Origin: JAHEEM01 sp036396795
GTDB lineage: Bacteria > Pseudomonadota > Gammaproteobacteria > Steroidobacterales > Rariloculaceae
NCBI GenBank assembly: GCA_036396795.1
Contig: DASWKF010000091.1
Location: 16,542-80,541 of the forward strand
Direction of reading: 5' to 3'
DNA: 64,000 nt
In this document: piece by piece, positions 8,836 to 17,305 of the stretch
Layout: each line of letters begins with the position of its first letter
Numbering within the stretch: position 1 is the first letter of the stretch
Made by a program: the position numbers and the translations under genes
The notes under the pieces: model-generated
What the model was told of the DNA's origin: nothing
Database searches by the model: none
The model's input: only the letters and a program-made list of their open reading frames with translations

Positions 8836-9771
8836 ATGATGTGTCGACGTATCGTCCGGGCGGGGCTTTCGAGCGCTATGATCTGTTTCGCTTGGGCGGG
8901 CGCGGCGACCGCTCAAGGCCTCCAAGGGCCGGGATTCGGCGTCGACTACGACGCCGTCAGCTTCGAGCTCACGCCGGTCGCGGGAAACGTCCACATGCTG
9001 GCGGGCGCGGGCGGGAATCTCGGCGTGTTCGTTGCCGGCGACGGCGTGTTTCTCGTCGATGACCAGTTCGCGCCGCTGACGGACCGCATCCTCGCGGAAG
9101 TCGCAAAGCTTACGCGCGCCCCCGTGCGCTTCGTCATCAATACCCACTTTCACGGCGATCACACCGGCGGCAACGAGAACCTCGGTACGGCGGGGGCACT
9201 GATCGTCGCTCACGAGAACGTGCGGCGAACCTTGGCGCAGCCTCACTTCATCGAAATGGTCCAGACGACGTGGCCGGCCTTCAGCCCTCAAGCGCTACCG
9301 GTAATCACCTTCCAGGAATCGATGACTTTCCATCTCGGCGGCGAGCGCATCGATATCTACCATGCGCCGCCGTCGCATACGGACGGCGACTCGGTTATCT
9401 TCTTTCGCGGCTCCGACGTGATTCACATGGGCGATATTTTCAGGACGCGCGGCCAGCCGATTTTCGATCGAAACAACGGCGGCTCCTATCAAGGGCTCAT
9501 TGAAGCTTCCGATTTCGTCCTGGCCCTCGCCGGCGAGAATACCAAGATCATTCCCGGCCACGGCAGCATTTCGTCCCGCGACGACCTGCAACACGTTCGC
9601 GACATCATGGCGACCGTGCGCGATCGGATCTCGGCGGGAATCGCAGACGGTTTTTCGGTGGAAGAGGTGATCGCGTCCGATCCGAGCGCCGGTTTCGGTT
9701 GGCGCGACGGACGGCTTACGGTGGAGGAAACCGTTCGCTGGATATACGCGGAGCTCTCGTCGCAGCCCTAG
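8836..9771 (+). CDS. Exported metallo-beta-lactamase-fold hydrolase
   Basis: Periplasmic MBL-fold metallohydrolase, 311 residues. Signal peptide to AGAATAQ (about residue 27). Zinc ligands are present: HFHGDH at 104-109, a His in HTDGDS at 181, MGD at 198-200 and GHG at 241-243. The order matches the glyoxalase II/subclass B3-like MBL superfamily (HxHxDH, His, Asp, His). The substrate is not determinable; many exported relatives in such genomes are not lactamases. GGGGGA lies 3 nt before the ATG at 8836 and 6 nt before a second ATG at 8839, which may be the true start. The preceding terminator isolates it from the receptor gene. Confidence 0.9.
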   Translation: MMCRRIVRAGLSSAMICFAWAGAATAQGLQGPGFGVDYDAVSFELTPVAGNVHMLAGAGGNLGVFVAGDGVFLVDDQFAPLTDRILAEVAKLTRAPVRFVINTHFHGDHTGGNENLGTAGALIVAHENVRRTLAQPHFIEMVQTTWPAFSPQALPVITFQESMTFHLGGERIDIYHAPPSHTDGDSVIFFRGSDVIHMGDIFRTRGQPIFDRNNGGSYQGLIEASDFVLALAGENTKIIPGHGSISSRDDLQHVRDIMATVRDRISAGIADGFSVEEVIASDPSAGFGWRDGRLTVEETVRWIYAELSSQP

Positions 9772-9796
9772 CAGCGCTGCGGGGCTGAGGGCCGAA

Positions 9797-10225
9797 TCAG
9801 GAGCAGGATCCCGCCTGATCACCCAGCGGCTCGAGGTCGCGCGAGTGGTAGATCTCCTTGCAGGAATCCGTCAGAAGTATTCGCGCTCTCTCGGTAACGT
9901 TCAGGTCGGGAGCGCCGCTCTTGATGCGCCGGCCGGTCACGGTAATGCGCGTGCCCGGAGGCAAAGTGCTCCTGCTCCAGCCAAAGGCGCTTTGCAGCCT
10001 CTGCGGTGCCTCCATCTCGACGCGCCAGGTCACGGCCTTGCCGCTGTCGTCCGTAACGGATAACAGGACGCTCGAGTGTGGATTGATGAGCTGGAGAGCG
10101 ACTACGGTGCCGGTGATGGTCGTCAGCTCGTCCTCGAAGCGCCCGGCGTCGCCGTGGTGAGCCAACGCTACCGTTGCTGACGCCCAAAGACTCAAGCTGC
10201 CAATTATGCGAGCCAGGTTTCTCAT
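9797..10225 (-). CDS. DUF6152 family small exported protein
   Basis: 142-residue exported protein. Signal peptide MRNLARIIGSLSLWASATVALA is followed immediately by HHGDAGRFEDE, the mature N-terminal His-His typical of DUF6152. A single OB-like domain follows (ITGTVVALQLINPHSSVLLSV, VTWRVE, PGTRITVTGRRI). The conserved NPH triad seen here is shared with the two larger paralogues at 17.3-19.3 kb. The ATG at 10225 is preferred because TGAGGA lies 7-8 nt upstream; a start 23 codons earlier would bury the signal peptide. Function unknown; the exposed N-terminal histidines could bind a metal (inference). Confidence 0.8.
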   Translation of the reverse strand: MRNLARIIGSLSLWASATVALAHHGDAGRFEDELTTITGTVVALQLINPHSSVLLSVTDDSGKAVTWRVEMEAPQRLQSAFGWSRSTLPPGTRITVTGRRIKSGAPDLNVTERARILLTDSCKEIYHSRDLEPLGDQAGSCS

Positions 10226-10255
10226 ACCACTGTCCTCAATCGATAATCTCCCAAT

Positions 10256-10281
10256 CGCCGCCGGCGGCGTACTATACGCCG
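10256..10281. other. Overlapping palindromes upstream of the DUF6152 gene
   Basis: CGCCGCCGGCGGCG (10256-10269) is a perfect palindrome. It overlaps a second hairpin, CGGCGTA-CTA-TACGCCG (10265-10281). They sit in the 163-bp gap between the AIPR stop and the DUF6152 start. With no T-tract, an operator or weak hairpin is as likely as a terminator. Confidence 0.4.
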
Positions 10282-10388
10282 TTAGTGGCGGCACCGGGGG
10301 GATAGTTCAAGCTGGAAGTCATACGCATTTTCCGAAGGTGCCGAGTGCCCATGCCCGCGCATGCGATCCACTGTCTTACATCGACCTT

Positions 10389-11567
10389 CTAGTTTTTCTG
10401 GGCCATGAGATCGACGAACGCCACCTCCTTGTGCATGGCGCCCCAGTGGGATGCACTCTTGCCGATCGCGTCCGGATTTCGCCCCACCTCGCGGCTCTTG
10501 TCGATCGTCTGCGCGACGAGCCTCGATCCCGTCTCGTGCCAGCGGTTCAGCACGGCCTTGAAGCCGCCGCGCCAGCCAACCTGCCCCGTCTTCGGGTTGT
10601 CTTCCACCATCCAACGAAACGCCGCGAGGATGGGATAGAGCGCTCCGCGGGCCAATCTCTCGGTGGATCGGGTCTGCAGGAACACGAATTCGTGCGGCTT
10701 TTTCTTCGCCTTTTCAATGAGCTCGGGCGCTCGCTCGTCGGAACGCTCGCAGAGTACCGGAAACTCGAGCTGTATCGTGTCGTGCAGCGTCAGGATGTCC
10801 TTGACGATCGGCCGAAGCCGCCGATAGGCCTTACCCTCATTGGATTTGAAATCCTCTTCGAAGCTGCTTAGGACGACGGGTTTCTTCTCGTAGGTGACCA
10901 CCGGATGTGCCGATCCGCTGTTCGGGTAGGCAATGGTATTGAAGCAGGTGATGGCGCAAAGTATGTCACGCACGTCGCATGCGGCGCGTTCGTTTTCCGA
11001 CCAGGCGATTGATTTGAAATAGCTCTCGTTCTTGAGCTCGTCCTTGAGCCACTGCAGCGCATCCGTCAAGCTCGAAAGATTGTTGGACTGTGACTGCATC
11101 GAGGCATTGAGCCCGAGCGAGATCTCGAGTATCCAGTCGTCCGGAAGGCCTGTGAGAATTTCTACCTTGACGTATTGCTGGCGCGGCAGCTCGATGTTCG
11201 GATTGCGCTGAGCCTCGTTGATCAGTTGATAGGTGTGGTAGCCGTCGACCACGCCATGCCCGGGACCGATTTCCACCTCGTACTCGTCCTCGTCGATCTT
11301 CCGCACATCCTTGGCGAAAATCGTGATGCCGCTGTTCTTGAGATGAAAGGTGCCCGGCGTGCAGTCGATATCCAGGAGGCTGGCCTGAACTTCCTTGTAG
11401 ATGTCCCAGCGGGTGCTCGGATTTCTCGGTCCGGGCTCCAGCGAGATGCCGGCAGGGAGCTCGGCGATTGAAACGAAGAAGATGTGCCGTTCCGAGCCGT
11501 GAGTCGAGTTGAACGAAGGGTCGGGGAGACGGCGCGCGAACCGCGGTTTGAAGACGAAGGTGTTCAC
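10389..11567 (-). CDS. AIPR-family protein (abortive phage infection-like), standalone
   Basis: 392-residue soluble protein related to the AIPR family (PF10592). Diagnostic blocks are FHLKNSGITIFAKDV (family pattern F-x-x-x-N-x-G-I-T-I, about residues 74-88) and GVVDGYHTYQLI (family pattern VxxGxxT, about 105-116), with LGLNASMQSQSNNLSSL downstream. No nuclease, helicase or transmembrane motif is visible. AIPR proteins are linked to phage resistance or restriction contexts, but the biochemical role is not settled. GTG at 11567 is preferred because GGAG lies 6 nt upstream; a TTG at 11579 is the alternative. By eye the gene is less GC-rich than its neighbours, and none of them is a defence gene, which suggests lateral arrival. 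Confidence 0.72.
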   Translation of the reverse strand: MNTFVFKPRFARRLPDPSFNSTHGSERHIFFVSIAELPAGISLEPGPRNPSTRWDIYKEVQASLLDIDCTPGTFHLKNSGITIFAKDVRKIDEDEYEVEIGPGHGVVDGYHTYQLINEAQRNPNIELPRQQYVKVEILTGLPDDWILEISLGLNASMQSQSNNLSSLTDALQWLKDELKNESYFKSIAWSENERAACDVRDILCAITCFNTIAYPNSGSAHPVVTYEKKPVVLSSFEEDFKSNEGKAYRRLRPIVKDILTLHDTIQLEFPVLCERSDERAPELIEKAKKKPHEFVFLQTRSTERLARGALYPILAAFRWMVEDNPKTGQVGWRGGFKAVLNRWHETGSRLVAQTIDKSREVGRNPDAIGKSASHWGAMHKEVAFVDLMAQKN

Positions 11568-11642
11568 ACTGCTCTCCAAAGTTAGCCATGACCAGGCTAC
11601 TCGACACCATGCCCGAGTCCACGAGCTGGCTTTGCAATAGTA

Positions 11643-11655
11643 CTACCAGTGGTAG
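11643..11655. other. Inverted repeat upstream of the AIPR gene
   Basis: CTACC-AGT-GGTAG forms a short perfect inverted repeat between the AIPR gene and the DUF5916 stop. It could be an operator for the AIPR gene; no matching second copy was noticed. Confidence 0.3.
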
Positions 11656-11704
11656 GGTTGGTGGGTGACCGCGTTCACAGTCGGGCCGCCGAGACCCTCT
11701 ATGC

Positions 11705-13936
11705 TCAGAACCGGAAGGTATAGTTGAGCTTCACGCTCAAGTCGGAAAACGACGAGTGGAAGCTGTTGTCCTTGTCGAGGTCCTGTAAGTTGTGATTGAG
11801 CACCAGGAATCCCTCCTGTCCGGCCCGCGGAATCCAGTGCAGGCGGCTGTTGATTCCCAAAAGCTCGGACACGTTGTCGTACTGAATCAGGTTGACCCAC
11901 GACAGGCGTGAGGAAAATATCACCTCTGTGCTCAGCCCCAGCAGCCGCGTGACGAACTCGCCACCGGGCAGGCTGATATCGTTCCAGTCATAGTTGAGAC
12001 CCATCTGGAAGCTCGACGACCGGCGCCAAGTGACGCTGCCGCCGAGGTTGCGCCGCGAGCCGTCGAAGAAATCCCCGTCCCTGTAGGTCATTTCTCCCGA
12101 GAAGGTACGATAGCTCGCAGTGGACACCGTCACGGAGATCTCGTCGAACGAGTAGTCGCCGATAGGTACTGCGACCTCCCTCGACTCGTCCTCATAGATA
12201 CTGAAAGCTTCGCCGACGACCTCCCTGTTGGCATGGTAGCGGAGCACGAATTCGTCCTCGGATTGCGTTTCGAGCTCCAGCAGGCGCCCGACGATGGTCT
12301 CCGACTGTAGACCGCCGTCCAGAAAAGTGATCCGCTGGAGGTCCACGCCACCGAAGGCGGAAAGAACGAAGTCGCCGTTCAAGAAATGCGTGTAGCCCAG
12401 GTTGGCGGTCACGTCGCGAATGTTGGACCGGTTCACGAAGCCGAGCGCCGGCTTGAAGTTCTCCTCGATCTCCTTGAGCGCGACACTGCCGCGCAAGCCG
12501 GTGTTGTTGGGCATGCCGATGCCCAATCCGAACGAGGAATCTTCGCCCGTCAGCCCTTCGGTGTCGCTCCGCTGATACCAGGCATCGCCCTCGAGCACGC
12601 GCCCTCCGGGAAAACGCGTGTTCAAGTAGCGAAAATCCGCACCGACGACCGAGTTGTCCAGATTGGAGTTTGGATCGCCGTCGGTAATGATGAAGCCGAG
12701 CGAAGATTCCTCGAGCACGTTGGCGTTGATGCGGCTCACGAAGATGTCGCTTTCCTCGACGTCCTGAAATTCGTCCTGGCGCATCGCCAGCGTGCCGATG
12801 GAGAACCGGCCGACTCGGCCGCTGAGCTTGCCGCCGTACTCGAGATCCACCGGCGTGCCGGCGCTGCTCAGGCCCAGACGCCTCGAGAAGAAGGGGCGGC
12901 CGTTCTCGCGTGTCGCTTGCGAGCTCGCCGTGTCGTTGCCGAAGTTTCGCCCGCCGATACGGCCGAAGTCGAACAGGTCGGCGTCGTTGAGAAAGAAATC
13001 GCGTTTCTCGGGGAAAAACAGGCTGAAGCGCGTCAAATTCACCTGGCGGTCGTCGACCTCGGCCGCCGAGAAATCGGTGTTGATCGTGAGCGAGGCATTC
13101 AGCGAAGGCGTCACCCGATAGAAAACATCCAGGGACGGGTTGGTCTCGGAGTCGGTCGTCGACGGCTCGTAGGTTTTCTGCTGGCTCACGGCGATCGAAG
13201 GCACCACGTCGAGACCCAGACCCGGATCGAGCCCGCTGAAGCCTGCGACTCGCCCCACGATGCTGGGATTGTAGCTGCGGTTGCGCGAAACCCAGACGTT
13301 CTCTTCGCCGCGGCGCCGAATCGCCCTTGCGAAGTTGAATCCCCAGGTATCGATGCTCGGATCGAACGGCAAGGTCTTGAACGGGATCACCATCTCGAAC
13401 GTCCAACCTTGCTCGTCGATTCGGCTCTCGACTTCCCAGATCACACTCCATTCGGCATTCGTCTGGCTGACGTTCTGATAGAGCATGTCGTGGCGCACGC
13501 CGTTCGCGTTGGTTTCGAAGCGATAGCCGCCGCGTCCGGTGTTGAACGGATCGATGATCACGGCGAGGCGATCGTCGGCGCCCAGGCGTTGATTGTGCCG
13601 CAGGGTGCTCGCGGCGATCTGCTCGGGCTCGCTATCCCATAGACGCGCGCCTACATAGAGCGCGTCATCGTCATAGAGCAGATAGATCTCCGTGCGTTCC
13701 GACGGCTGCGCGCCATTGCCCGGGCGGATCTGATGAAAATCGTCGATCACCCGGGCTTGTTGCCAGACTTCGTCATCGAGCCTGCCGTCGATCACCGGCG
13801 CCGTGGCCGTGCGCGTTGCCTGAGCGAACTTCGCTTGCTCCGGCCCGCCCGGTTGAGCGAAAACGTCCGGGCCCAGCAGCGCGAGGCCGCAACCTGCGAG
13901 TACGGGGGTAAGCCCGAATCTGTCCGTAAAGCCCAT
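11705..13936 (-). CDS. DUF5916 outer-membrane protein with N-terminal CBM9-like domain
   Basis: 743 residues from the ATG at 13936, with a signal region ending at PDVFAQP. The first domain resembles the carbohydrate-binding family 9 fold: APVIDGRLDDEVWQQA, ALYVGARLWD, AVIIDPFNTG and WGFNFARAIRR. It is followed by DUF5916, which begins near VVPSIAVSQQKTYEP and contains SLFFPEKRDFFL. The remainder is an alternating, aromatic-rich beta-barrel-like sequence ending in VKLNYTFRF. Surface-exposed ligand binding or an outer-membrane transport or enzymatic role has been proposed for such proteins without proof. An upstream TTG (14008) would add 24 residues that lack signal character. Confidence 0.85.
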   Translation of the reverse strand: MGFTDRFGLTPVLAGCGLALLGPDVFAQPGGPEQAKFAQATRTATAPVIDGRLDDEVWQQARVIDDFHQIRPGNGAQPSERTEIYLLYDDDALYVGARLWDSEPEQIAASTLRHNQRLGADDRLAVIIDPFNTGRGGYRFETNANGVRHDMLYQNVSQTNAEWSVIWEVESRIDEQGWTFEMVIPFKTLPFDPSIDTWGFNFARAIRRRGEENVWVSRNRSYNPSIVGRVAGFSGLDPGLGLDVVPSIAVSQQKTYEPSTTDSETNPSLDVFYRVTPSLNASLTINTDFSAAEVDDRQVNLTRFSLFFPEKRDFFLNDADLFDFGRIGGRNFGNDTASSQATRENGRPFFSRRLGLSSAGTPVDLEYGGKLSGRVGRFSIGTLAMRQDEFQDVEESDIFVSRINANVLEESSLGFIITDGDPNSNLDNSVVGADFRYLNTRFPGGRVLEGDAWYQRSDTEGLTGEDSSFGLGIGMPNNTGLRGSVALKEIEENFKPALGFVNRSNIRDVTANLGYTHFLNGDFVLSAFGGVDLQRITFLDGGLQSETIVGRLLELETQSEDEFVLRYHANREVVGEAFSIYEDESREVAVPIGDYSFDEISVTVSTASYRTFSGEMTYRDGDFFDGSRRNLGGSVTWRRSSSFQMGLNYDWNDISLPGGEFVTRLLGLSTEVIFSSRLSWVNLIQYDNVSELLGINSRLHWIPRAGQEGFLVLNHNLQDLDKDNSFHSSFSDLSVKLNYTFRF

Positions 13937-14041
13937 GCTTGCTGATTCGATCCAGAGGCGAGTTGCAGCACTTATGATATCGCAGGCGGACCGAAGGAGC
14001 GCGTGCAAGACCGCCGTGAAGCCGCCGGAGCAGTCAGCGTC

Positions 14042-14656
14042 CTAGGCCGGTGAAAACAGCGCTTCTATCAATGTTCTGTAGAGCCGCAATTGCCGCGCCG
14101 TGAGCTCCGGCTCGTTCAGCGATTTCGACAAGATGAAAGCGCCCTCGATGATCGACATGAAGGCGTCGGCGAGCGCGCCTCGATCGACGGCTCGCCGCGG
14201 CGGATACGTGTGCTCGATGTCTTCGATCAGTTTCGTCAGCTCCCCTCTGGAAAACAGGAACTCCTCGTTGAGGATTTGCAGCACTTCATCATCGAACTGT
14301 TGAAGCTCGTAAATGTAGGACGCAAGCAGGCAGCCCGGATAGGGCTCGGTCAGACCCTCGAACAGCTCCTCGTACAAGCCCACGAGGAGCAAGAGCTGTT
14401 GCAAGGGATCGTTGCTGAGCTTCTTCGCCCGCGAGAAATTGCTCTTGAATAGGGCGATCCCTTCGTCCGCGTACCGCCTGATCAGCGTTTTCGCAAGATC
14501 GTTCTTACTTTTGAAGTGATGAAAGAACGCGCCTTTGGTCAGTCCGAGGCTGCCGATCAACTGATCCAGCGACAGTCCGGCGTAACCGCGGTCGAGTATC
14601 AGCTGCTGGGCCGTGTCGAGGATCCGGGCTTTGGTCTCAGCGCCTTTCTTGGACAT
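14042..14656 (-). CDS. TetR/AcrR family repressor
   Basis: 204-residue regulator. The N-terminal TetR helix-turn-helix is clear: ETKARILDTAQQLILDRGY, then LDQLIGSLGLTKGAFFHHF and KSKNDLAKTLI (residues 7-60). The C-terminal ligand domain is all-helical (TetR_C type). It is divergent from the fatty acid hydroxylase-like gene, and three copies of an ATAC-N6-GTAT palindrome lie in the 206-bp gap, one of them only 14 bp upstream of its own ATG. This suggests the regulator represses both itself and the hydroxylase gene. The inducer is unknown; a lipid or sterol-like substrate of the hydroxylase is a plausible guess. Confidence 0.93.
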   Translation of the reverse strand: MSKKGAETKARILDTAQQLILDRGYAGLSLDQLIGSLGLTKGAFFHHFKSKNDLAKTLIRRYADEGIALFKSNFSRAKKLSNDPLQQLLLLVGLYEELFEGLTEPYPGCLLASYIYELQQFDDEVLQILNEEFLFSRGELTKLIEDIEHTYPPRRAVDRGALADAFMSIIEGAFILSKSLNEPELTARQLRLYRTLIEALFSPA

Positions 14657-14670
14657 GGCTCGATGATAAC

Positions 14671-14684
14671 ATACTGACGAGTAT
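14671..14684. promoter_or_regulatory. TetR operator candidate 1 (ATAC-N6-GTAT)
   Basis: ATACTGACGAGTAT, 14 bp upstream of the TetR ATG, placed for autoregulation. Confidence 0.65.
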
Positions 14685-14762
14685 CTGTGGATCTCCGGTT
14701 CGCTGTCTCGGGCCGTTAGACGTATCTACTTAATCTTACTGACATGTTCTCATGAATAAAAC

Positions 14763-14776
14763 ATACTAAATGGTAT
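14763..14776. promoter_or_regulatory. TetR operator candidate 2 (ATAC-N6-GTAT)
   Basis: ATACTAAATGGTAT, which abuts the -35 hexamer of the hydroxylase promoter; its last T is the first base of TTGACA. Confidence 0.65.
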
Positions 14777-14805
14777 TGACATGGGTGGGTGGGCGCCGGT
14801 AGAGT
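14776..14805 (+). promoter_or_regulatory. Promoter of the hydroxylase gene
   Basis: -35 TTGACA (14776-14781), 18-bp spacer, -10 TAGAGT (14800-14805). It is bracketed by operators 2 and 3, the geometry expected for repression. Confidence 0.55.
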
Positions 14806-14812
14806 AATAAAC

Positions 14813-14826
14813 ATACCGACTAGTAT
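14813..14826. promoter_or_regulatory. TetR operator candidate 3 (ATAC-N6-GTAT)
   Basis: ATACCGACTAGTAT, covering the expected transcription start of the hydroxylase gene; its centre is 50 bp from operator 2. Confidence 0.65.
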
Positions 14827-14862
14827 TGTTTTTTCTCAATCACCGCAGAAGAGGAGACCGCC

Positions 14863-15636
14863 ATGCTCGAGCTCGTGCAAACCATGACGATGGCGCTGAT
14901 ACCGGGGTTCTTACTGTTGGATTTCTTCGTTCAGCGGCACCGCTACAAGCGAACCAAGGGCTGGCGCCTGCGCGGTTTCTTGGTGACCGCCGCAATCTTC
15001 GTCTTCAGCGGCCAAGTCGCCGCATTCTGGGGCTTCGTGTTCGACGGCCACAGCCTTTTCGACGGCAGCAAGCTCGGTATGCTCAGCGGCGCCGTCGTCG
15101 GTGTCCTCGTCTATGAGCTATGCCACTACTGGTATCATCGCGCCGCTCACGAATGGACCTGGCTCTGGCGCGCGGGTCACCAGATGCACCACAGCGCCGA
15201 AAGCTTGGACGCGTTCGGGGCCTACTATCTGCACCCCTTGGATGCGGCGCTGTTCACGAGCTTGAGCAGCGTAGTCTTCTTCCCGCTGCTGGGGCTGAGC
15301 GTCGAAGCGGCCGTGATCGGTGCGCTTTTCCTGACCTTCAACGCGATGTTTCAACACGCCAACATCCGCACGCCGCATTGGCTCGGCTATCTCATTCAAC
15401 GGCCTGAGAGCCACAACGTCCATCACGGACTGCATCGCAATAACTACGCCGACCTGCCGATCATGGACATGCTGTTCGGGACGTTCCGCAATCCGCGCGC
15501 GCTGGAGAATGAGGCATGCGGATTCTATCTCGGGGCGTCGAGCCGCATCTTGGAGATGCTTTTCGGTGTGGACGTGTCGAAGCCGAAAGACCAGCAGCGA
15601 CGCCTGCACAAGGCCGTGCTGACGGACGCCGGCTAG
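14863..15636 (+). CDS. Fatty acid hydroxylase / sterol desaturase family membrane enzyme
   Basis: 257-residue integral membrane di-iron oxygenase. The eight-histidine signature of the superfamily is present in order: HYWYHRAAHE (about residues 87-96), HQMHHS (about 106-111) and HNVHHGLHRNNY (about 186-197). Hydrophobic segments flank them (TMALIPGFLLLDFF, FLVTAAIFVFSGQVAAF, LGMLSGAVVGVLVYE). Relatives hydroxylate or desaturate lipids and sterols or cleave alkylglycerol ethers. GAGGAG lies 7 nt before the ATG. It is divergent from, and probably repressed by, the TetR protein next to it. Confidence 0.92.
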   Translation: MLELVQTMTMALIPGFLLLDFFVQRHRYKRTKGWRLRGFLVTAAIFVFSGQVAAFWGFVFDGHSLFDGSKLGMLSGAVVGVLVYELCHYWYHRAAHEWTWLWRAGHQMHHSAESLDAFGAYYLHPLDAALFTSLSSVVFFPLLGLSVEAAVIGALFLTFNAMFQHANIRTPHWLGYLIQRPESHNVHHGLHRNNYADLPIMDMLFGTFRNPRALENEACGFYLGASSRILEMLFGVDVSKPKDQQRRLHKAVLTDAG

Positions 15637-15686
15637 CCGATTCCGCCGAGCTGCATGGGTCGGTCGGGAAACGGGCAGCCTCGTTG

Positions 15687-15715
15687 TTGACGGCGGCACC
15701 GGTGAATGGTCTAGT
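15687..15715 (+). promoter_or_regulatory. Putative promoter of the MmgE/PrpD gene
   Basis: -35 TTGACG (15687-15692), 17-bp spacer, -10 TCTAGT (15710-15715), 27 bp ahead of the GTG start. Confidence 0.45.
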
Positions 15716-15741
15716 TATCACGAACCGGAAGAGCAGCAGAA

Positions 15742-17286
15742 GTGACCGCAGAAGACGACGTAAACAGCCGCGACGATGCACTACCAGGCCTCTCGGATGC
15801 GGCGAAAGCCGAGGGGCCGACCGTTACCCGGAGACGCATCTTGCAGGGGGCCGGCGGGTCGATCGCCGCGGCGACCCTGCTGAAGCCCGCAAGCGCGTCG
15901 GCGCAGCCCGCGGCGGGGACCGGCACGTCGCGTCAAGCCGACCTCACCGGACGACTGGCGCGTTACATGACCGCGGCACGCGGCCTGGAATTGCCGGAAG
16001 CCGTGACGCTTGCGGCCAAGCACCGGATCCTCGATACCTTCAGCGCCATCGTTTCGGGCGCCAAGCTCAAGCCCGGCGAGGTCGCCGTCGACTATGTACG
16101 GGCGCAGGGAGGTTCACCCGAAGCCAGCGTCGCGACGACGAATATCATGACGACCGCGGTCAATGCGGCGCTCGCGAACGCCATGTTCGGTCACGCCGAT
16201 GAGACCGACGACTTCCATCCGCACACGAAGGCGCATCCCGGTTGCGCCGTCGTGCCCGCGGCGCTGGCCATGGGGGAGCGCGAGAACAGCTCCGGGCTGG
16301 ATTTTCTCCGCGCGGTCACGCTGGGTTACGACTGCTGCTGCCGGCTGCTGATGGCGCTCGGTCCGGACTTGGTGCGCGCGAATCACAGGAGCGCCGAGGG
16401 CTACAGCTCCACCTTCGGCGCGGCTGCGGCAGCGGCTTGTGTCGCGGGTTTCGACGAGCTGCACATGCGTTACGCGATCTCCTATGCCGTGCAGCAGGTA
16501 TCGGGCGTGTGGAGCTGGGTGCGCGACGTCGAGCACATCGAGAAGGCGTTCGATTTCAGCGGCATGGGGGCACGCAACGGGGTCGCGACCGCCACGATGA
16601 TCCAGGCGGGCTTCAGCGGCGTTACCGATGCCCTGGACGGTGAGCATAACTTCATCGACGCGCTCTCTTCCGAACCGCAGCCCGAGGAGTTCGTGGCCGA
16701 TCTCGGCAGCCGATTCTACGTCGAGGAAACCGCCATCAAGACCTACCCGGTGGGTTATCCGATCCAGTCCCCGCTGGCGGCTTTTTTCGCCCTCAGGGAC
16801 GAGCATGGCCTGCGGGCCGACAACGTGCAGCACATGCGCGTGCGCCTTCCCGCCGACGGCGCGCGCATCGTCGACAATCGAACGATGCCCGACATCAACT
16901 GCCAGCACATTCTCGCCGTCGCGCTCGTCGACGGGTTCATCGACTTCGAGAACAGTCATTCGTTCGAGCGCATGAGCGATCCGGCGATCGTCGCCGCCAA
17001 GTCCCGCATCGAGCTGATCGCCGACGATTCCCTGGTCGTCATCGACGCGCCGCGCAGCGGTGATGTCGAGGTTACTCTGACGGACGGACGCAGCGTCAGC
17101 CTGTTCGTCAGCCACGCGCCGGGCACGCCGGAGAATCCTCTGGATACGGCGGGCGTGAACGCGAAGGCGCGCAGCCTCATGGCGCCCGTGCTCGGCGGGG
17201 ACCGCACCGCGGGACTGATCGAGCGAATCAACGAGCTCGAAGCGCTTCCGAGCGTTCGTGACCTGCGGCAGTACCTCGTGCTCTAA
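15742..17286 (+). CDS. MmgE/PrpD family protein with Tat signal
   Basis: 514-residue member of the MmgE/PrpD family, whose best-known members are 2-methylcitrate dehydratase and cis-aconitate decarboxylase. A twin-arginine-like signal (VTRRRILQGAGG, residues 28-39, then an Ala-rich stretch) precedes the catalytic region, so this copy appears to be exported, unlike cytosolic PrpD. The N-terminal all-helical domain shows RILDTFSAIVSG and GHADETDDFHPHTKAHPG; the C-terminal lid domain begins around KTYPVGYPIQSP. The substrate is unknown; exported members are often near amidohydrolases or TonB receptors. The start is GTG with GGAAGAG about 9 nt upstream. Confidence 0.88.
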   Translation: MTAEDDVNSRDDALPGLSDAAKAEGPTVTRRRILQGAGGSIAAATLLKPASASAQPAAGTGTSRQADLTGRLARYMTAARGLELPEAVTLAAKHRILDTFSAIVSGAKLKPGEVAVDYVRAQGGSPEASVATTNIMTTAVNAALANAMFGHADETDDFHPHTKAHPGCAVVPAALAMGERENSSGLDFLRAVTLGYDCCCRLLMALGPDLVRANHRSAEGYSSTFGAAAAAACVAGFDELHMRYAISYAVQQVSGVWSWVRDVEHIEKAFDFSGMGARNGVATATMIQAGFSGVTDALDGEHNFIDALSSEPQPEEFVADLGSRFYVEETAIKTYPVGYPIQSPLAAFFALRDEHGLRADNVQHMRVRLPADGARIVDNRTMPDINCQHILAVALVDGFIDFENSHSFERMSDPAIVAAKSRIELIADDSLVVIDAPRSGDVEVTLTDGRSVSLFVSHAPGTPENPLDTAGVNAKARSLMAPVLGGDRTAGLIERINELEALPSVRDLRQYLVL

Positions 17287-17305
17287 ACGCCGCGCCGGGC
17301 TCTTG

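Noticed and set aside
10389..11567. A multi-gene phage defence island around the AIPR gene
   Set aside because: Flanking genes are a DUF6152 protein and a DUF5916 outer-membrane protein, with no recombinase, methylase, helicase or toxin.
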